Below are positions 1 through 8,488 of a DNA stretch of 64,000 nt, one piece after another (position 1 is the stretch's first letter; the number at the start of each line of letters is the position of its first letter). Both the position numbers and the translations under genes were made by a program. This stretch comes from Iodidimonas muriae (GTDB taxonomy: Bacteria; Pseudomonadota; Alphaproteobacteria; Sphingomonadales; Rhodothalassiaceae), in the NCBI RefSeq assembly GCF_014647255.1, contig NZ_BMOV01000008.1, forward strand, positions 62,001 through 126,000. Direction: 5' to 3'. The notes under the pieces are model-generated. The model was not told the DNA's origin. It saw nothing but the letters and a program-made list of their open reading frames with translations, and ran no database searches.

Positions 1-1
1 T

Positions 2-487
2 GCCATCCGCAATGCCAATTTCCTTTTCACCCCGGCCATTGATCTTGATCGGTCGAAAAAGGAAATCGCCGAATTAAAGGACATGGCGCAGCAAAAAGGC
101 AGGGATGTGGATGTGCTGACCTTTTCCTATGTGGTGTGCCGCCCAACGGAAAAGGACGCGCAGGATTATCATGAGTATTATGCCAAAACCCATGCAGACT
201 GGGCGGCGGTAGACAATCTGATCCGCTTGCAATTCGCCCATGCGCAAAGCTTCCCCCATGATTTGTTGAAGCTGATCCGTGACCGGATGGCGGCAGGGCA
301 TGGGGGCTATCCACTTGTGGGGACGCCCGAACAGGTGGCGGACAAGATATGTATGCTTCATGAAACGGGCTTTGGCGGCACCACATTGGCCTTTGTGAAT
401 TATACGGAAGAGTTTCCGTATTTCCGCGATACTGTGTTGCCCATCCTGGAAGAGCGCGGTTTGCGCCTTCCAAATGTTTCGCCATAA
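2..487 (+). CDS. LLM-class flavin-dependent oxidoreductase, C-terminal part (partial)
   Basis: The reading frame is already open at the first base, so this is the C-terminal ~161 residues of a longer protein whose start lies outside the window. The segment GYPLVGTPEQVADKI followed by GFGGTTLAFVNY is the signature C-terminal part of the bacterial luciferase-like monooxygenase fold, a TIM barrel that uses reduced FMN. An internal ATG at 83 is a possible start only if the gene were truncated, which the open frame upstream argues against. The same-strand neighbours (cyclase, IOR, dehydrogenase) suggest an oxidative catabolic role, but the substrate cannot be read from this fragment. Family assignment is firm; specific function is unknown. 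Confidence 0.85.
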   Translation, partial: AIRNANFLFTPAIDLDRSKKEIAELKDMAQQKGRDVDVLTFSYVVCRPTEKDAQDYHEYYAKTHADWAAVDNLIRLQFAHAQSFPHDLLKLIRDRMAAGHGGYPLVGTPEQVADKICMLHETGFGGTTLAFVNYTEEFPYFRDTVLPILEERGLRLPNVSP

Positions 488-621
488 GGCCATATCAGAA
501 AAATAGTTTAACTTTAAAATTGCAGCATTGGCGGTGATGCCGTTAATCTGTTTATGTGGATGGGGTGGGTGATGTGCGCCAATCCTTTCGTCCATAAAGG
601 ACCATAAAAGGGAGATGCCTT

Positions 622-1407
622 GTGTCGCAACAAACGCTTATGGATCTGGCAAAAGGACTTTCAGAGTGCCGTATCACCGTGGTCGATTTGACGCAGCCTT
701 TGGAGCCGCAAACGCCGACCCTGCAATTGCCCTCCCAATTTGCCGCATCGCCCGGCTTCAGCATTGATGTGATCAGCGAATATGATGATCGTGGACCGGC
801 GTGGTATTGGAATAAATTCGCATGCGGTGAACATACCGGCACCCATTTCGACGCCCCGATCCATTGGGTGACAGGGAAGGATTATGAAAACAATGCCACC
901 GATACCATTCCGGTGGAGCGGTTCATCGGTCCGGCCTTTGTGATTGATGTGGTGGCGGAGGTAGAGCGGGATGAGGATTTTCTGCTGACACCGGATTTTG
1001 TGAAAGAGTGGGAGAAAACCCATGGCCGGATCAGCAAGGATTCCTGGGTTCTGGTGCGATCCGGCTGGTCGAAAAGGCGCAATCCGAAAGCCTTTTTGAA
1101 CACGCATGAAGACGGCCCCCATACGCCGGGTTTCCATCCCGAAACGCCGAAATTTCTGGCCCAGGAACGCGATATTCTAGGCGTGGGTGTGGAAACGGTG
1201 GGAACCGATGCGGGGCAAGCGGCCAATTTTGACCCCATGTTTCCGTGCCATAGCCTGATGCACGGGGCGAATAAATTTGGATTGGCCAGCCTTACCAATC
1301 TGGACAAACTTCCGCCCACGGGCGCTGTGGTGATTGCCCCGCCTTTGAAGATTGTGCGTGGCTCTGGCTCGCCGGTGCGGGTGCTGGCTTTGGTCCCCAA
1401 AAGCTGA
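622..1407 (+). CDS. Cyclase-family metal-dependent hydrolase (kynurenine formamidase-like)
   Basis: A 261-residue protein of the cyclase family (PF04199). The metal-binding signature is clear as GEHTGTHFDAPIHW near residues 73-86, the HxGTHxDxPxH-type motif that holds Zn or Mn in kynurenine formamidase and isatin hydrolase. The GTG start at 622 follows a purine-rich GGGAGATG stretch. It sits 25 bp before an indolepyruvate oxidoreductase-like pair. A hydrolase acting on a cyclic or N-acyl aromatic compound, such as a tryptophan, kynurenine or isatin-type substrate, would fit that company, but this is inference. The family covers several substrates, so no gene symbol is given. Confidence 0.85.
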   Translation: MSQQTLMDLAKGLSECRITVVDLTQPLEPQTPTLQLPSQFAASPGFSIDVISEYDDRGPAWYWNKFACGEHTGTHFDAPIHWVTGKDYENNATDTIPVERFIGPAFVIDVVAEVERDEDFLLTPDFVKEWEKTHGRISKDSWVLVRSGWSKRRNPKAFLNTHEDGPHTPGFHPETPKFLAQERDILGVGVETVGTDAGQAANFDPMFPCHSLMHGANKFGLASLTNLDKLPPTGAVVIAPPLKIVRGSGSPVRVLALVPKS

Positions 1408-1432
1408 AACCATAAGGCCGGAAAGGCAAATC

Positions 1433-3583
1433 ATGGCGGAACGGTCATTTGCAAAAGAGGTCGAAACCCTCCGGATCGGGGACGGCGAGATCTTCCATGG
1501 TGAAGGTATTCTGGCTGTTACCAAGGCGCTGTTGCAATCCGGCGTATCTTATGTGGGAGGCTATCAGGGGGCTCCCATATCGCATCTGATGGATGTGCTG
1601 GCCGATGCCGAACCCTTGATGCGGGAATTGGGCATCCATTTTGAAGCCAGCGCTTCTGAAGCGTCCGCTGCGGCGATGCTTGCGGCATCGGTGAATTATC
1701 CCTTGCGCGGCGCGGTAACGTGGAAATCCACCGTTGGCACCAATGTGGCGTCCGATGCTTTGGCCAATGTGTCATCGGGTGGGGTCACCGGTGGCGCATT
1801 GGTGATTATCGGCGAGGATTATGGTGAAGGCTCGTCGATCATGCAGGAGCGCAGCCATGCCTTTGCCATGAAATCTCAGATGTGGCTATTGGACCCGCGC
1901 CCCAATCTTACCAGCATTGTGGATATGGTGGAATTGGGCTTCCAATTGTCCGAGGCCTCCAATACGCCGGTGATGCTGGAACTGCGTATCCGCACCTGCC
2001 ATGTTTATGGATCATTCACCGCCAAAGATAATCGCGCCGCCACCTTTAGCTTGCGCGATGCCATGGAAAATCCGGTGCGCGATACGGGCCGTATCGTATT
2101 GCCACCCGCCAATTTTTCCCATGAACAGGAAAAAGTGACCAAGCGCTGGCCCGCGGCGATCGACTTTATCAAATCCCGACGGATGAACGAATTTTTGGGC
2201 GCCGCCACCGGTGATGTGGGCATCATCGTTCAGGGAGGGCTTTATAATAATCTGATCCGCGCTTTGGAGGTGGAAGGCCTGTCCGATATTTTTGGCAAGG
2301 CGCGGTTGCCAATTTATGTGCTCAATGTTACGTATCCCTTGATTACGGAAGAAATTGTCGGATTTTGCGCTGACAAGAAAGCGGTGCTTTTGATCGAGGA
2401 AGGCCAGCCGGATTATATCGAGCAGGCGGTCAATAGCATTTTACGCAAACAAGATCTGGAAACGCGGATCGTGGGCAAGGACGTGCTGCCCATGGCCGGG
2501 GAATATACCGGCGCGGTTCTGCGCGCAGGCATTGCGGCTTTCATAAAGGCGCATGGAGAAAGCCTCGGGGCTGCCGGTTCTCTGGGCCATAACCTTCCCA
2601 AACAGCCAGACAGTCCGGCGTTGGACGATTTGAATGCGCTTTTGCCGCCCCGTCCGGCGGGATTTTGCACCGGATGCCCGGAACGGCCGGTTTTTTCCGC
2701 CATGAAGCTTTTGGAGCGGGAGATGGGGCCGTTTCATGTGTCATGCGATATTGGCTGTCATTTGTTTTCAATCCTGCCGCCGTTCAATATCGGCAATACC
2801 ACCATGGGCTATGGCCTTGGCTGGGCGGGGGCCTCCGCCTTCAACACCCAATCGGACAAGCGCACCATTTCAGTGATGGGGGACGGCGGATTCTGGCATA
2901 ATGGCCTGTCTAGCGGCGTGGGCAATGCGGTGTTCAACAAGAACGACAATGTGTTGCTGATTGTTGACAATAACTATGCAGCCGCCACCGGCGGGCAGGA
3001 TATTTTATCAAGCCGTGGCAAGCGTGAAAGCAAATCCACCGGCCACAGCATCCAAAGTGCCGTGCGCGGCGTGGGGGTGACATGGCTGAAAACCGTGGGC
3101 AGCTATGATGTGGCAAAAATGCGCGATACCTTGCGCGATGCCCTTACGACACCGGAAAAAGGCCCCAAGGTGATCGTGGCGGAAGGCGAATGTATGCTGA
3201 ACCGCCAGCGCCGTGAAAATCCACTGCTGGCGAAAAAGCTGAAAAGCGGCGAGCGCCTTGTGCGCACCCGTTTTGGCATCGATCCCGATAGCTGCACCGG
3301 CGATCATAGCTGCATCCGTTTGTCCGGCTGCCCTTCTCTGACTATCCGCGAAAATCCCGATCCCTTGCGGGAAGATCCGGTCGCCGCCGTGGATAATAGC
3401 TGTGTGGGCTGCGGTTTGTGTGGCGAGGTGGCTCATGCCGCCGTGTTGTGCCCCAGCTTTTACCGCGCCGATGTGATCCAGAATCCCGGCCGTTGGGATC
3501 GTTTTATGGCGAAAATGCGGGCGCGGATCATCCAGTGGGTGGACCGCCGTTCTGAAAAGGGGCGAAGCCGTCATGCCTTTTGA
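1433..3583 (+). CDS. iorA: Indolepyruvate ferredoxin oxidoreductase alpha-type subunit (TPP- and Fe-S-dependent)
   Basis: A 716-residue homologue of IorA, which oxidatively decarboxylates aryl-pyruvates to aryl-acetyl-CoA with thiamine pyrophosphate. Order: N-terminal pyrimidine-binding domain (GGYQGAPISHL near residue 39), a central domain, CTGCPERPVFSAM around residue 412, the TPP/Mg core with MGDGGFWHNGL and VDNNYAAATGG, then a ferredoxin-like tail with two cysteine groups (SCTGDHSCIRLSGCPS and SCVGCGLCGEVAHAAVLCPS). The frame is open further upstream, but ATG 1433 follows a GGAAAGG site and starts a typical IorA N-terminus, so it is preferred to a start at 1352 inside the cyclase gene. 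The 3' end overlaps iorB by 11 bp. The natural substrate may be another 2-oxo acid. Confidence 0.85.
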   Translation: MAERSFAKEVETLRIGDGEIFHGEGILAVTKALLQSGVSYVGGYQGAPISHLMDVLADAEPLMRELGIHFEASASEASAAAMLAASVNYPLRGAVTWKSTVGTNVASDALANVSSGGVTGGALVIIGEDYGEGSSIMQERSHAFAMKSQMWLLDPRPNLTSIVDMVELGFQLSEASNTPVMLELRIRTCHVYGSFTAKDNRAATFSLRDAMENPVRDTGRIVLPPANFSHEQEKVTKRWPAAIDFIKSRRMNEFLGAATGDVGIIVQGGLYNNLIRALEVEGLSDIFGKARLPIYVLNVTYPLITEEIVGFCADKKAVLLIEEGQPDYIEQAVNSILRKQDLETRIVGKDVLPMAGEYTGAVLRAGIAAFIKAHGESLGAAGSLGHNLPKQPDSPALDDLNALLPPRPAGFCTGCPERPVFSAMKLLEREMGPFHVSCDIGCHLFSILPPFNIGNTTMGYGLGWAGASAFNTQSDKRTISVMGDGGFWHNGLSSGVGNAVFNKNDNVLLIVDNNYAAATGGQDILSSRGKRESKSTGHSIQSAVRGVGVTWLKTVGSYDVAKMRDTLRDALTTPEKGPKVIVAEGECMLNRQRRENPLLAKKLKSGERLVRTRFGIDPDSCTGDHSCIRLSGCPSLTIRENPDPLREDPVAAVDNSCVGCGLCGEVAHAAVLCPSFYRADVIQNPGRWDRFMAKMRARIIQWVDRRSEKGRSRHAF

Positions 3584-5165
3584 TCCTATGAAAAACGGGC
3601 CGCGTCCCATCACTTTGGCTATTTCAGCCCTTGGCGGGCAAGGCGGCGGTGTGCTGTCTGGCTGGATCGTTAAAATGGCCGAACGCTGCGGGTATCTGGC
3701 GCAATATACCTCTGTTCCCGGCGTCGCGCAGCGCACGGGCGCGACCATTTATTATCTTGAGCTGTTTTTGCACGAAGAAGCCAAAAAAGCAGGGCGCCCG
3801 CCGGTTCTGGCTTTGATGCCCATGCCCGGTGATGTGGATATTGTGATTGCATCGGAGCTGATGGAAGCAGGCCGGGCCGTAAGCCGGGGCTTTGTGACCG
3901 CGGATCGTACCACGCTCATTGCATCGACCCATCGGGACTATGCCATCAGCGAAAAAGCGGCCATGGGAGACGGGACCGCCGATGCGCAAACGGTGCTGGA
4001 AGCCACACGCGCCCATGCCAAACATCTGGTGGCCTTTGATATGAAGGCAAGCGCCGAAGCGGTGGGAAGCGTGATTAGTTCGTCGCTTTTTGGGGCCTTG
4101 GCAGGGTCCGGCGCATTGCCTTTCCCCCGCGAGGCGTATGAAGACACCCTCCGCGAAGGGGGGCGGATGCTGGAAGCCAATCTGGCTGCCTTTGGCGCAG
4201 CCTATGATCTGGCCCGAAAGAATGTGGCTGGCGACGCACATGGGGCAGAGCCTTCGCCATCATCGCCCTTGCCGCATCAATCACAGCTTCAATCGGCGTC
4301 TTTGGCCTTGGCGGAAGGAAAGCCGGCAGCCGTGCGCGATATGCTGAACCGTATTCCCGCTGAATTGCCGCCTGCGGTGCATGAGCTGGCGGTGGAAGGC
4401 ACACGTCGCTGCGTTGATTATCAAGATCTTGCTTATGCGGGGCTTTATCTGGACCGATTGGCTTTAGTGGCGCGATTGGATGATGGGGCGCGCGGCTTTC
4501 AACTGAGTGGGGTGGTGGCCCGGCAATTGGCCTTGTGGATGAGCTATGAAGACACCATCCGTGTTGCCGATCTGAAAACCCGGGGCAGCCGCTTTGCCCG
4601 CGCCCGCAAGGAAGTTCGCGCCAAGCCGGACCAGATTGTTTATCTGACGGAATTTATGCACCCAAGGGTGCGCGAAATAGCCGATAGCTTGCCAGCCCCT
4701 TTGGGTCATATGGTTCTTGATACACCATGGATAAACAAGTTTGTGGGGTGGTTCTGCCGAAAGGGGCGGACTATCCACAGCACCAAGCTGGGCGGCTTTT
4801 TTCTTTTGAAAAGCCTGTCTGCCTTGCGCCGTATCCGCCGATCCACCCTGCGTTATCAAGAGGAACAGGCCCGCATCGAACGCTGGCTGGCGCGCATCGA
4901 AGATTTGGCCGGATCGCATTATGATCTGGCACTGGAAATTGGCCGCTGCCAAACTCTGGTAAAGGGCTATGGCGATACGCATGCGCGCGGATTGGGAAAT
5001 TTCAATCGCCTGATGGGGGCTGTGGACATGCTCAAATCCCGCGCTGACGGGGCGGCTCTTTTGGCCGAATTGCGCGCCGCCGCTTTGGCCGACGATCAGG
5101 GGCAGGCTTTGGAGGAAAAAATGGCCGGTCTTTCCCGGTCGCCGGAAAAAGAGCGCAAGACATGA
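3573..5165 (+). CDS. iorB: Indolepyruvate oxidoreductase beta-type subunit, long form
   Basis: A 530-residue partner of the upstream gene. The N-terminal ~200 residues form the pyruvate ferredoxin oxidoreductase gamma-type domain, recognised by SALGGQGGGVLSGWI and TSVPGVAQRTGATIYY. The remaining ~330 residues are a helical, Arg/Leu-rich extension (DUF6537-like) found in the long IorB of aerobic proteobacteria and absent from the ~200-residue archaeal subunit. It starts inside the end of iorA (11-bp overlap) and ends overlapping the next gene by 4 bp (ATGA), so all are probably translationally coupled. Assignment as IorB-like is firm; the exact keto acid is not known. Confidence 0.85.
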   Translation: MPFDPMKNGPRPITLAISALGGQGGGVLSGWIVKMAERCGYLAQYTSVPGVAQRTGATIYYLELFLHEEAKKAGRPPVLALMPMPGDVDIVIASELMEAGRAVSRGFVTADRTTLIASTHRDYAISEKAAMGDGTADAQTVLEATRAHAKHLVAFDMKASAEAVGSVISSSLFGALAGSGALPFPREAYEDTLREGGRMLEANLAAFGAAYDLARKNVAGDAHGAEPSPSSPLPHQSQLQSASLALAEGKPAAVRDMLNRIPAELPPAVHELAVEGTRRCVDYQDLAYAGLYLDRLALVARLDDGARGFQLSGVVARQLALWMSYEDTIRVADLKTRGSRFARARKEVRAKPDQIVYLTEFMHPRVREIADSLPAPLGHMVLDTPWINKFVGWFCRKGRTIHSTKLGGFFLLKSLSALRRIRRSTLRYQEEQARIERWLARIEDLAGSHYDLALEIGRCQTLVKGYGDTHARGLGNFNRLMGAVDMLKSRADGAALLAELRAAALADDQGQALEEKMAGLSRSPEKERKT

Positions 5166-5719
5166 CCTATCCCCGCCGCGCCTTACTGAAAGCAACGGCG
5201 AGCGGGGCCATGCTGTTTGCCGTCGCCGGGCGCACACACTTGCTGACACCAAGACAAGCGCGGGCCAAAGGGGCTGCGTTCCGGTTGCTCAAAGATGCGG
5301 AAATCCGGTGTCTGGATGCGATGGGAGAGGCTCTGGTGCCGGGGTCCGCCAGTGCGGGCCTTGCCCATTTTGTGGATGCACAGCTGAGCTGTTCTTTTGC
5401 GGAAAGTCTTTTGACTGTGCGCTATCTGGATATAGCGCCGCCTTGGGAGCTTTTCTATCGCTCCGCGCTGGCAGCCACCGACAAAGCCGCTCAGGCACGC
5501 TATGGCGGGGCCTTTCACACAGTATCGTCTGAACAGGCGACAAAACTAGTGGAGGCAATGGCGAATAATGCCATTCCCGATTGGGCCGGACCACCATCGG
5601 CGTTGGTGCTGTTTGTCCTGCGCGCCGATGCGGTGGATGTGCGCTATGGCACCATGGCAGGGTTTGACGGGCTGGATATCCCTTATCTTGCCCATCTCGA
5701 GCCGGAGGACCGCTGGTGA
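5162..5719 (+). CDS. Tat-exported gluconate 2-dehydrogenase subunit 3-like small subunit
   Basis: A 185-residue protein beginning with a twin-arginine signal: YPRRALLKATASG followed by a short hydrophobic stretch and an Ala-rich cleavage region near residue 36. The rest (FRLLKDAEIRCLDAMGEALV and following) resembles the gluconate 2-dehydrogenase subunit 3 family, the small gamma subunits of membrane FAD dehydrogenases. In FAD-glucose dehydrogenase this subunit carries the Tat signal and escorts the catalytic GMC subunit, which has none, to the periplasm. The gene overlaps iorB by 4 bp upstream and the GMC gene by 4 bp downstream (GTGA), matching a subunit pair. Function is inferred from family and context. 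Confidence 0.75.
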   Translation: MTYPRRALLKATASGAMLFAVAGRTHLLTPRQARAKGAAFRLLKDAEIRCLDAMGEALVPGSASAGLAHFVDAQLSCSFAESLLTVRYLDIAPPWELFYRSALAATDKAAQARYGGAFHTVSSEQATKLVEAMANNAIPDWAGPPSALVLFVLRADAVDVRYGTMAGFDGLDIPYLAHLEPEDRW

Positions 5720-7293
5720 GTGCGGCACAAAAACATGAGGCGGTAGACGCGCTGATTGTTGGCGCGGGTGCGGCGGGATCGTTTTATGCGCGGCTGTTGG
5801 CACAGGCTGGAAAATCGGTGGTGGTTCTGGATGCCGGCCCCGGATGGGAAATGGCGGATCTGATCAGTAGCCAGATCTGGTCGCGGCGCTTGCGCTGGGG
5901 TGGCGAACCTGTTGCGTCTACCGGTACGCATCCCTTTGGTTATGGCTTTAATGCAGGCTGGGGTTTGGGAGGCGCAGCACTTCATCATTATGGCACCTGG
6001 CCGCGCTTTGACGAGAGCGATTTCAAGGTTAAAAGCCTTTATGGCCGGGCGGTGGACTGGCCGCTGGATTATGCGGAACTGCGCCCCTTTTATGATCGTA
6101 TTCAAGAAGATGTGGGCCTTTCAGGTGATGCGGAAACGGAAATCTGGCGGCCTGAAGGTGATCCTTATCCCATGCCGCCCTTGGCCCGTTTTGGGCAGGC
6201 GGATGTGTTGGAACGTGGGTTCAAAGCCTTGGGGATGCACACCGCCCCCATGCCCATGGCGATCAATTCCACATGGTATAAGGGGCGCGCGCCCTGCATC
6301 TATGATGGCTGGTGTGATGCAGGCTGCCCCATTGGTGCGCTTTATAACCCGCTTGTGCGTGATATTCCCGAAGCGAAAAGGGCAGGCGCGGACTTTCGCA
6401 GCCAATCGGATGTGATCCGAGTGTTGGCCCATAAGGGCAGGGCGACCGGCGTGGTCTATGCCGATGATTCTCGAAATCTGCACGAGCAACGGGCCGATCT
6501 GGTGATATTGGCCGCTTCGGCGGTGCATAATCCGGCGATCTTGCTCAATTCCGCTTCTGCCGATTGGCCTTTGGGTCTTGGCAATTCCAATGGGCTGGTG
6601 GGGCAGGGATTCATGACCCATTCATTGGGGGGGATATATGGCCTGTTTGATGAGGAAACAGACCCGCATCTGGGGGTATCGGGCGCGCAGCTTTCTTGCC
6701 GCGATGGTTATGAAAAAGACAGTCGGGAAAAAGGTTTTGGCAGCTATCAATGGCTGATTGCCCCGGCCATGAAGCCCAATGATCTGGCGGGTATTGCCAC
6801 CAGCCGCGCCGATCTTTTCGGCCAGGATCTGTCATATTTCATGGAACGGGCCAGCAAACATATGGCCAATATTCTGGCCATGGGCGAAGACCTGCCGCGC
6901 CCTGAAAACCGCATCACGCTTTTTGATGACCGTGATCGCCATAACCGGCGGCGGGTGCGCATTATCCACAGCTTTGACGAGGATGCTTTGGCGGTGCGCG
7001 ACCATGCGCGGCGCGAAGGGCTGGCGGTTATGGAAGCTGCCGGTGCGCGCGATTATTGGGCGGGGCCTTTGGCAACAGCGCATATGATGGGCGGCACCCC
7101 CATGGGAGACGATCCGCAGCGCTCGGTGGTTGATCGCTATGGCCGCAGCCATGACGTGCCTAATCTGGTGCTGGCGGGAACCGGACTTTATCCCACGGCC
7201 GGGGCGGTGAATCCCACCTTCACGCTTTATGCGCTGTCTTTGCGCAACGGAGAGCATTTATTGGCCCATTGGTCGGATTATGTGGCGGGCTGA
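5716..7293 (+). CDS. GMC-family FAD dehydrogenase, catalytic subunit with putative 3Fe-4S motif
   Basis: A 525-residue GMC oxidoreductase. The dinucleotide-binding start is DALIVGAGAAGSFYARLLA at about residue 11, and the C-terminal FAD/active-site region contains AHMMGGTPMG and AGAVNPTFTLYAL. Three cysteines at residues 194, 200 and 204 (C-x5-C-x3-C in APCIYDGWCDAGCP) match the spacing recalled for the 3Fe-4S ligands of bacterial FAD-glucose dehydrogenase alpha subunit. There is no signal peptide, so export by the Tat-bearing neighbour is likely. GTG start at 5716 overlaps the preceding stop. The usual multi-heme cytochrome c beta subunit is not adjacent, so the electron acceptor is open. 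Sugar, alcohol or aldehyde substrates are all possible. Confidence 0.85.
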   Translation: MSAAQKHEAVDALIVGAGAAGSFYARLLAQAGKSVVVLDAGPGWEMADLISSQIWSRRLRWGGEPVASTGTHPFGYGFNAGWGLGGAALHHYGTWPRFDESDFKVKSLYGRAVDWPLDYAELRPFYDRIQEDVGLSGDAETEIWRPEGDPYPMPPLARFGQADVLERGFKALGMHTAPMPMAINSTWYKGRAPCIYDGWCDAGCPIGALYNPLVRDIPEAKRAGADFRSQSDVIRVLAHKGRATGVVYADDSRNLHEQRADLVILAASAVHNPAILLNSASADWPLGLGNSNGLVGQGFMTHSLGGIYGLFDEETDPHLGVSGAQLSCRDGYEKDSREKGFGSYQWLIAPAMKPNDLAGIATSRADLFGQDLSYFMERASKHMANILAMGEDLPRPENRITLFDDRDRHNRRRVRIIHSFDEDALAVRDHARREGLAVMEAAGARDYWAGPLATAHMMGGTPMGDDPQRSVVDRYGRSHDVPNLVLAGTGLYPTAGAVNPTFTLYALSLRNGEHLLAHWSDYVAG

Positions 7294-7328
7294 CGGCAGG
7301 ACGGCAAGGCGCATCGCTCTTATCCGAT

Positions 7329-7342
7329 TTGATCTACATCAA
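7329..7342 (+). promoter_or_regulatory. FNR/FixK-type operator (TTGAT-N4-ATCAA)
   Basis: The sequence TTGATCTACATCAA is a perfect match to the FNR/Anr/FixK consensus TTGAT-N4-ATCAA. It lies 56 bp upstream of the chosen ATG of the di-heme peroxidase gene, a position suited to activation by a CRP/FNR-family protein. Bacterial cytochrome c peroxidases are known to be induced under low oxygen by such regulators, so site and gene make biological sense together. Confidence 0.75.
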
Positions 7343-7397
7343 GGTTTTGTTGTAGCTTTTCTATAGAATGAATTGGGAATTCAGAAAGGGTCGGACA

Positions 7398-8435
7398 ATG
7401 CAGAAACGGGTTTTATCGGGCTTGTTGAGTGCTTTTTTAGTGACGGGTTCCGCACAGGCTGCCGACGATCTGATGGCCACGGCTCAGGATTTTTTCAAAC
7501 CGATCCCGGCCAAGCCGCCCGCCTTGGAGGGCAATCCGGCAAGTGCTGCGAAGATTGAATTGGGCAAAATGCTCTATTTCGATACGCGTCTGTCCGAATC
7601 CCATAATATCAGTTGTAATTCCTGCCATGTGGTGGGCATGGGCGGTGTTGATTTGCAAGAAACCTCTTTGGGGCAGAGCTGGCAAACCGGGGCGCGCAAT
7701 TCACCCACCGTGTTTAATGCCGTGTTCAATCTCGCGCAATTCTGGGATGGCCGGGCAGCGGATTTGGAAGAACAGGCTGCCGGACCGTTGGTCAATCCCG
7801 TTGAAATGGCCACCACAGAGGGGCATGTGGTCGAGCAATTGGACGGTATCCCCGGCTATCATGAAGCCTTCAGGGCCGCTTTCCCCGATGACACAGACCC
7901 CATCCGGATCGAGAATGTGCAAAAAGCCATCGCCGTGTTCGAGGCGACGCTGATTACCCCCAATGCACCATTTGATCAGTATCTGGAAGGGGATGAAACG
8001 GCGCTTAATGCCCAGCAAAAAGCCGGGCTTCAGGCGTTCATGGATAATGGCTGCGTGGCTTGCCATAGCGGCATCAATCTGGGGGGCGAGCAGTTCCAGC
8101 CCTTTGGTGTGGTTGAAAATCCGGGGGAAGATCTGTTGCCACCCGGTGATAAGGGCCGGTTCGATGTGTCCCAATTGCCGGAAGATGAATTCGTCTTCAA
8201 GGTGCCGGGATTGCGCAATATCGCGCTGACCCCGCCGTATTTTCATACGGGGAAAGTGTGGGATCTTAAGCAGGCCGTGCGGGTGATGGGCACAGCACAG
8301 ATGGGTATCGATTTAAGTGCGGAAGATGTGGAGAATATTACCGCGTTTCTGCACAGCCTGACCGGTGATCAGCCCCGGATTGTCTATCCTGTTTTGCCGC
8401 CAAGCACAGCCGAAACGCCGCGTCCCAATCCATAG
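7398..8435 (+). CDS. Di-heme cytochrome c peroxidase (CcpA/MauG family)
   Basis: A 345-residue periplasmic di-heme peroxidase. It begins with a Sec signal peptide cleaved after about residue 22 (SAQA/ADD). Two covalent heme motifs are visible: CNSCH at residues 73-77 and CVACH near 219-223. VPGLRNIALTPPYFHTG is the conserved C-terminal region of bacterial CCPs, which reduce H2O2 with electrons from small cytochromes. The frame opens at 7368, but ATG 7398 has a GAAAGGGTCGG ribosome-binding region and starts the signal peptide, so it is preferred. A perfect FNR-type box upstream predicts low-oxygen induction. It may be co-transcribed with the cytochrome b561-like gene 53 bp downstream. Confidence 0.9.
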   Translation: MQKRVLSGLLSAFLVTGSAQAADDLMATAQDFFKPIPAKPPALEGNPASAAKIELGKMLYFDTRLSESHNISCNSCHVVGMGGVDLQETSLGQSWQTGARNSPTVFNAVFNLAQFWDGRAADLEEQAAGPLVNPVEMATTEGHVVEQLDGIPGYHEAFRAAFPDDTDPIRIENVQKAIAVFEATLITPNAPFDQYLEGDETALNAQQKAGLQAFMDNGCVACHSGINLGGEQFQPFGVVENPGEDLLPPGDKGRFDVSQLPEDEFVFKVPGLRNIALTPPYFHTGKVWDLKQAVRVMGTAQMGIDLSAEDVENITAFLHSLTGDQPRIVYPVLPPSTAETPRPNP

Positions 8436-8488
8436 ACGGCGGCTTTGAAACCGGAGATGGTGTTACTCAAGGTGAGGAAAGGCTTGCT

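Noticed and set aside
1352-1432. Upstream extension of the iorA-like gene
   Set aside because: It overlaps the end of the cyclase gene in another frame, has no family similarity, and ATG 1433 has a better ribosome-binding site.
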